A stretch of 7,180 bases of DNA from Acidobacteriota bacterium (lineage in GTDB: Bacteria; Acidobacteriota; Vicinamibacteria; Vicinamibacterales; 2-12-FULL-66-21). The number at the start of each line of letters is the position of its first letter. Position 1 is the first letter of the stretch. Of the stretch, positions 4,736-7,180 are shown piece by piece. The notes under the pieces were generated by a model that was not told the origin of the DNA, did not search any database, and saw only the letters and a program-made list of their open reading frames with translations. Made by a program: the position numbers and the translations under genes. Location: contig JACDDJ010000225.1 in the NCBI GenBank assembly GCA_013817065.1, positions 1 to 7,180 on the forward strand, given 5' to 3'.

Positions 4736-7180
4736 TCATTCCGAGCGGAGGGCCCACGCGGGATCCGAAGCCGCCGCCCGTCGCGCCGGCACGAAGCACG
4801 CCACGGCCGTCGACAGCGCTACGATCGCGGTCATCGAGACCCAGGCGGTCGCGTCCGCCGCGTCGGTATTGAAGAGCAGACCGCGCAGCACACGGGCGAC
4901 GACTGCCGATCCGGCGGTCCCGATCGCCAGGCCCACGACGGTCAGCATGAAACCGTGGCGGAACACCAGTCCGTACAGACTCCCGCGCGACGCGCCGAGA
5001 GCCAGGCGGATGCCCATCTCGCGCCGGCGGAGCGTGAAGACATAACTCGTCACGCCGTAAATGCCGAGCGCGGAAAGCGTCAATGCGACGGTGGCGAGCA
5101 CGGCGAGAAGGAGCGTCGCGTAACGCTGGCTGGCGATCGATTCGCTGGCGGACGCAGCGAGCGTGCGCACGTCGGCGAGCGCGATGTCGGGGTCGAGCGA
5201 ACCCACGACGCGCCGCAGGGTGCCGGCGAGTGCGGCCGGATCCGTGGTTCGGCTGCGCGCGACGAGCAGCATCGCGCCCCAGCTGTTCTGCGCGTGCGGC
5301 ACGTAGACGAGCGGGAGCTCCTCGTCGGAGAGGCCGAAGTACTTGACCTCGTCGACGACCCCGACGATCTCGCGCAGAACGTTCTCGTCGCGCCACGACC
5401 GGACGCGCCGGCCGATCGGCGACTCGTCCCCGAACATCCGTCGCCCAAAGCTGCGCGACACCACGATGACAGGCACGCTCCCGGCGTCGTCCCGCTCGGT
5501 GAACGCCCGGCCGTCCAGGACGGGAATGCCGAGCGTCGCGAAGTAGTGGGGCGTGATCACGTTCCATTGGGCGCCGACGTCCGTACCGGCGGGTGGCTCG
5601 GGACGCCCTTCGGCAAGGAAGACGCGGCCCAATCCGAAGCCGCCGCCGCCCGCGGGCAGGTACGAGGTCGCCGCCGCACGCTCGACGTCCGGTGACGCTT
5701 CGAGCCGCGTGACGACATCCGCGACGAACTGCGCCGTCCCCTCATCGGTCGGGTAACGCGACGCGGGGATCGACACGCGTGCGCTCAGGACCCGGTCGAC
5801 GCTGACACCAGGGTCGACGCGGCTGAGGCGATCGAAGCTGCGGATCAGCAGGGCCGCGCTCGTCACCAGGACCACCGCCGCCGCGATCTCCACCACGACG
5901 AGGACGTTGCGCAGCCGGGTCACCCCGCGCGACGAACCCGCTCTCTCGCCACCCTCGCTGAGGGCGCCTGCAACGCGGAGCGCGGAAGTGGACAGCGCCG
6001 GCATCAAGCCGGAGATGAGCGTCGCGAACAGACCGATCACGACGGTGGCCAGGAGGACGCGGGCATCCAGTCCGATGTCCTGCAGGAACGGCGTGCCGTC
6101 CGGCGCGATCAGAATGAGGCCTTTCATGATGAGTAGCGCGACGCCCAGCCCGATCGCCGCGCCGCCCGCGGAGAGCACGACACCTTCGACCAGAAGCTGC
6201 TGGAGGAGTCGGCGCCGGCTGGCCCCGAGCGACAGCCGGACCGCCAGCTCGCGCGCGCGCCCCGTGCCGCGCACGAGCGCGAGGTTCGCGACATTCGCGC
6301 AGGCAATCAGCAGCACGGCCGCCACCGCGCCAAGGAGCACGTAGAGCGCCAGCCGCACCTCCGCGCTGACGATGTATTCGCGAAGCGGCACCAGCGTGTT
6401 GGTCCACCCGGCTCGCGACTCGGGATGTTCCTGCGCGACGCGCGCCGCGATCGCCGCGACCTGGGCCCGCGCCGCGTCCGGCGACACGCCCTCACGCAGA
6501 CGCGCCAGGCCGAAGAAGATCATGTTGTCTCGACGTGTGCGGACGTCGGCCCCGAAGGCGGCCGTCTGCATCGGGAGAAACACGGCGGTTTCGTCGGGCC
6601 AGAGCTGCCGCGCCGGCACGACACCGACGATGCCGTGGGGGTCGCCCGCCAGTCGAATCGTGCGACCGACCACGTCGTGGACGCCACCGAACCGGCGCGG
6701 CCACAAGCCGTCCGTAATCAGCGCGACCCTGGGACTCGCCGGCGCGTGATCGTCCGGTACGAACGTTCGCCCCGCAAGCGCCCGCACGTCCACCAGGGAG
6801 AAGAACCCTTCGGTGACCCGCGCGCTCTGCAGACGTTCGGGATCACCTTCGCCGGTCACGTCCACCGCGCGCGGCTGCCACAACGCCACTTCGGCAAACA
6901 GGTCCGTCTCGCGGCGCCAATCTTCGTAGTCGGCAAACGAGACGCTGCCCATCTCGATGCCGCGCCCCGCGTGCTCGCTGACCGGCACGAACAGGCGATC
7001 GGCGTGCGGAAACGGCATCGGACGCAGCAGCACGGCGTCCACCGCCGCGAAGATCGCGGAGGTCGCGCCGCTGCCCAGGGCGAGCGCCAGCGTGGCCGCG
7101 ATCACGAACCCGGGTTGGCGGCTGAGGGAGCGGACGGCGTAGCGCAGATCCTGGCGCAGGCCGTCCAGGAAGCGCGGGAC
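4736..7180 (-). CDS. ADOP-type ABC transporter permease (MacB/FtsX duplicated core), 5' end outside the window
   Basis: An intact open frame crosses the right edge and ends at TGA 4738-4736; 814 residues are visible. The protein is an integral inner-membrane permease with two MacB periplasmic core domains and two FtsX domains, presumably working with a separately encoded ATPase; its substrate is unknown. Counting from the first visible residue: FLDGLRQDLRYAVRSLSRQPGF (4-25, the typical pre-TM1 motif, with LRQDLRYAVRSL at its core), TM1 about 26-52, first core about 53-255, first FtsX block about 275-395 with IACANVANLALVRG (292-305) and RARELAVRLSLGASRRR, TM about 425-445, second core about 450-660 with EIVGVVDEVKYFGL, and second FtsX block about 687-803 with RRREMGIRLALGASRG. 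It ends in the typical PARRAAASDPAWALRSE. Missing at the N-terminus are a few residues or, if a prefix domain is present, up to about 90. The downstream side abuts a foreign fragment after 14 bases, with no terminator seen. Confidence 0.93.
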   Translation of the reverse strand, partial: VPRFLDGLRQDLRYAVRSLSRQPGFVIAATLALALGSGATSAIFAAVDAVLLRPMPFPHADRLFVPVSEHAGRGIEMGSVSFADYEDWRRETDLFAEVALWQPRAVDVTGEGDPERLQSARVTEGFFSLVDVRALAGRTFVPDDHAPASPRVALITDGLWPRRFGGVHDVVGRTIRLAGDPHGIVGVVPARQLWPDETAVFLPMQTAAFGADVRTRRDNMIFFGLARLREGVSPDAARAQVAAIAARVAQEHPESRAGWTNTLVPLREYIVSAEVRLALYVLLGAVAAVLLIACANVANLALVRGTGRARELAVRLSLGASRRRLLQQLLVEGVVLSAGGAAIGLGVALLIMKGLILIAPDGTPFLQDIGLDARVLLATVVIGLFATLISGLMPALSTSALRVAGALSEGGERAGSSRGVTRLRNVLVVVEIAAAVVLVTSAALLIRSFDRLSRVDPGVSVDRVLSARVSIPASRYPTDEGTAQFVADVVTRLEASPDVERAAATSYLPAGGGGFGLGRVFLAEGRPEPPAGTDVGAQWNVITPHYFATLGIPVLDGRAFTERDDAGSVPVIVVSRSFGRRMFGDESPIGRRVRSWRDENVLREIVGVVDEVKYFGLSDEELPLVYVPHAQNSWGAMLLVARSRTTDPAALAGTLRRVVGSLDPDIALADVRTLAASASESIASQRYATLLLAVLATVALTLSALGIYGVTSYVFTLRRREMGIRLALGASRGSLYGLVFRHGFMLTVVGLAIGTAGSAVVARVLRGLLFNTDAADATAWVSMTAIVALSTAVACFVPARRAAASDPAWALRSE

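Noticed and set aside
4556..5695. Long plus-strand open frame of 379 codons
   Set aside because: Its product is extremely rich in Arg, Asp and Gly and resembles no family; it is the antisense of a well-conserved permease in GC-rich DNA.

Overview
The window looks like part of an Acidobacteriota chromosome or metagenome contig, probably from a high-GC lineage such as Vicinamibacteria. Three observations support this. There are two large MacB/FtsX-type permeases of the ADOP class (orphan permeases with a duplicated core and no ATPase of their own). One of them is preceded by a PadR-type regulator, the usual pairing in this phylum. There is also a piece of an Oar-like TonB-dependent receptor. 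The taxonomic call is inference from gene content; no rRNA or marker gene is present.

All intact genes lie on the minus strand. From right to left: an ADOP permease open across the right edge (4736-7180); a debris zone of about 700 bases with two gene fragments in opposite orientation, a VOC/PhnB-like C-terminus on the plus strand (4593-4721) and a TonB-receptor fragment on the minus strand (4234-4602); an intact, probably exported metal-dependent amidohydrolase (2807-4039) with a strong ribosome binding site; a short gap holding what looks like the remains of a GlxA/AraC-type regulator on the plus strand (about 2590-2788); a small PadR regulator (2238-2561); and, one base after its stop, a second ADOP permease (1-2236) running off the left edge.

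The left ADOP gene is broken. Read against its paralogue in the same window it has an in-frame TAA (1838-1840), a one-base insertion (near 582-583) and an in-frame TAG (187-189). The sequence between these lesions is well conserved, so this is either a recently dead gene or a sequence with uncorrected errors. The PadR in front of it also appears to lack about three residues at the end of the recognition helix.

I found no convincing undescribed system. The main interest is structural: complete genes separated by truncated remnants of unrelated families, suggesting repeated insertion and deletion around ADOP modules. There is no tRNA, rRNA, CRISPR array, transposase or clear rho-independent terminator.
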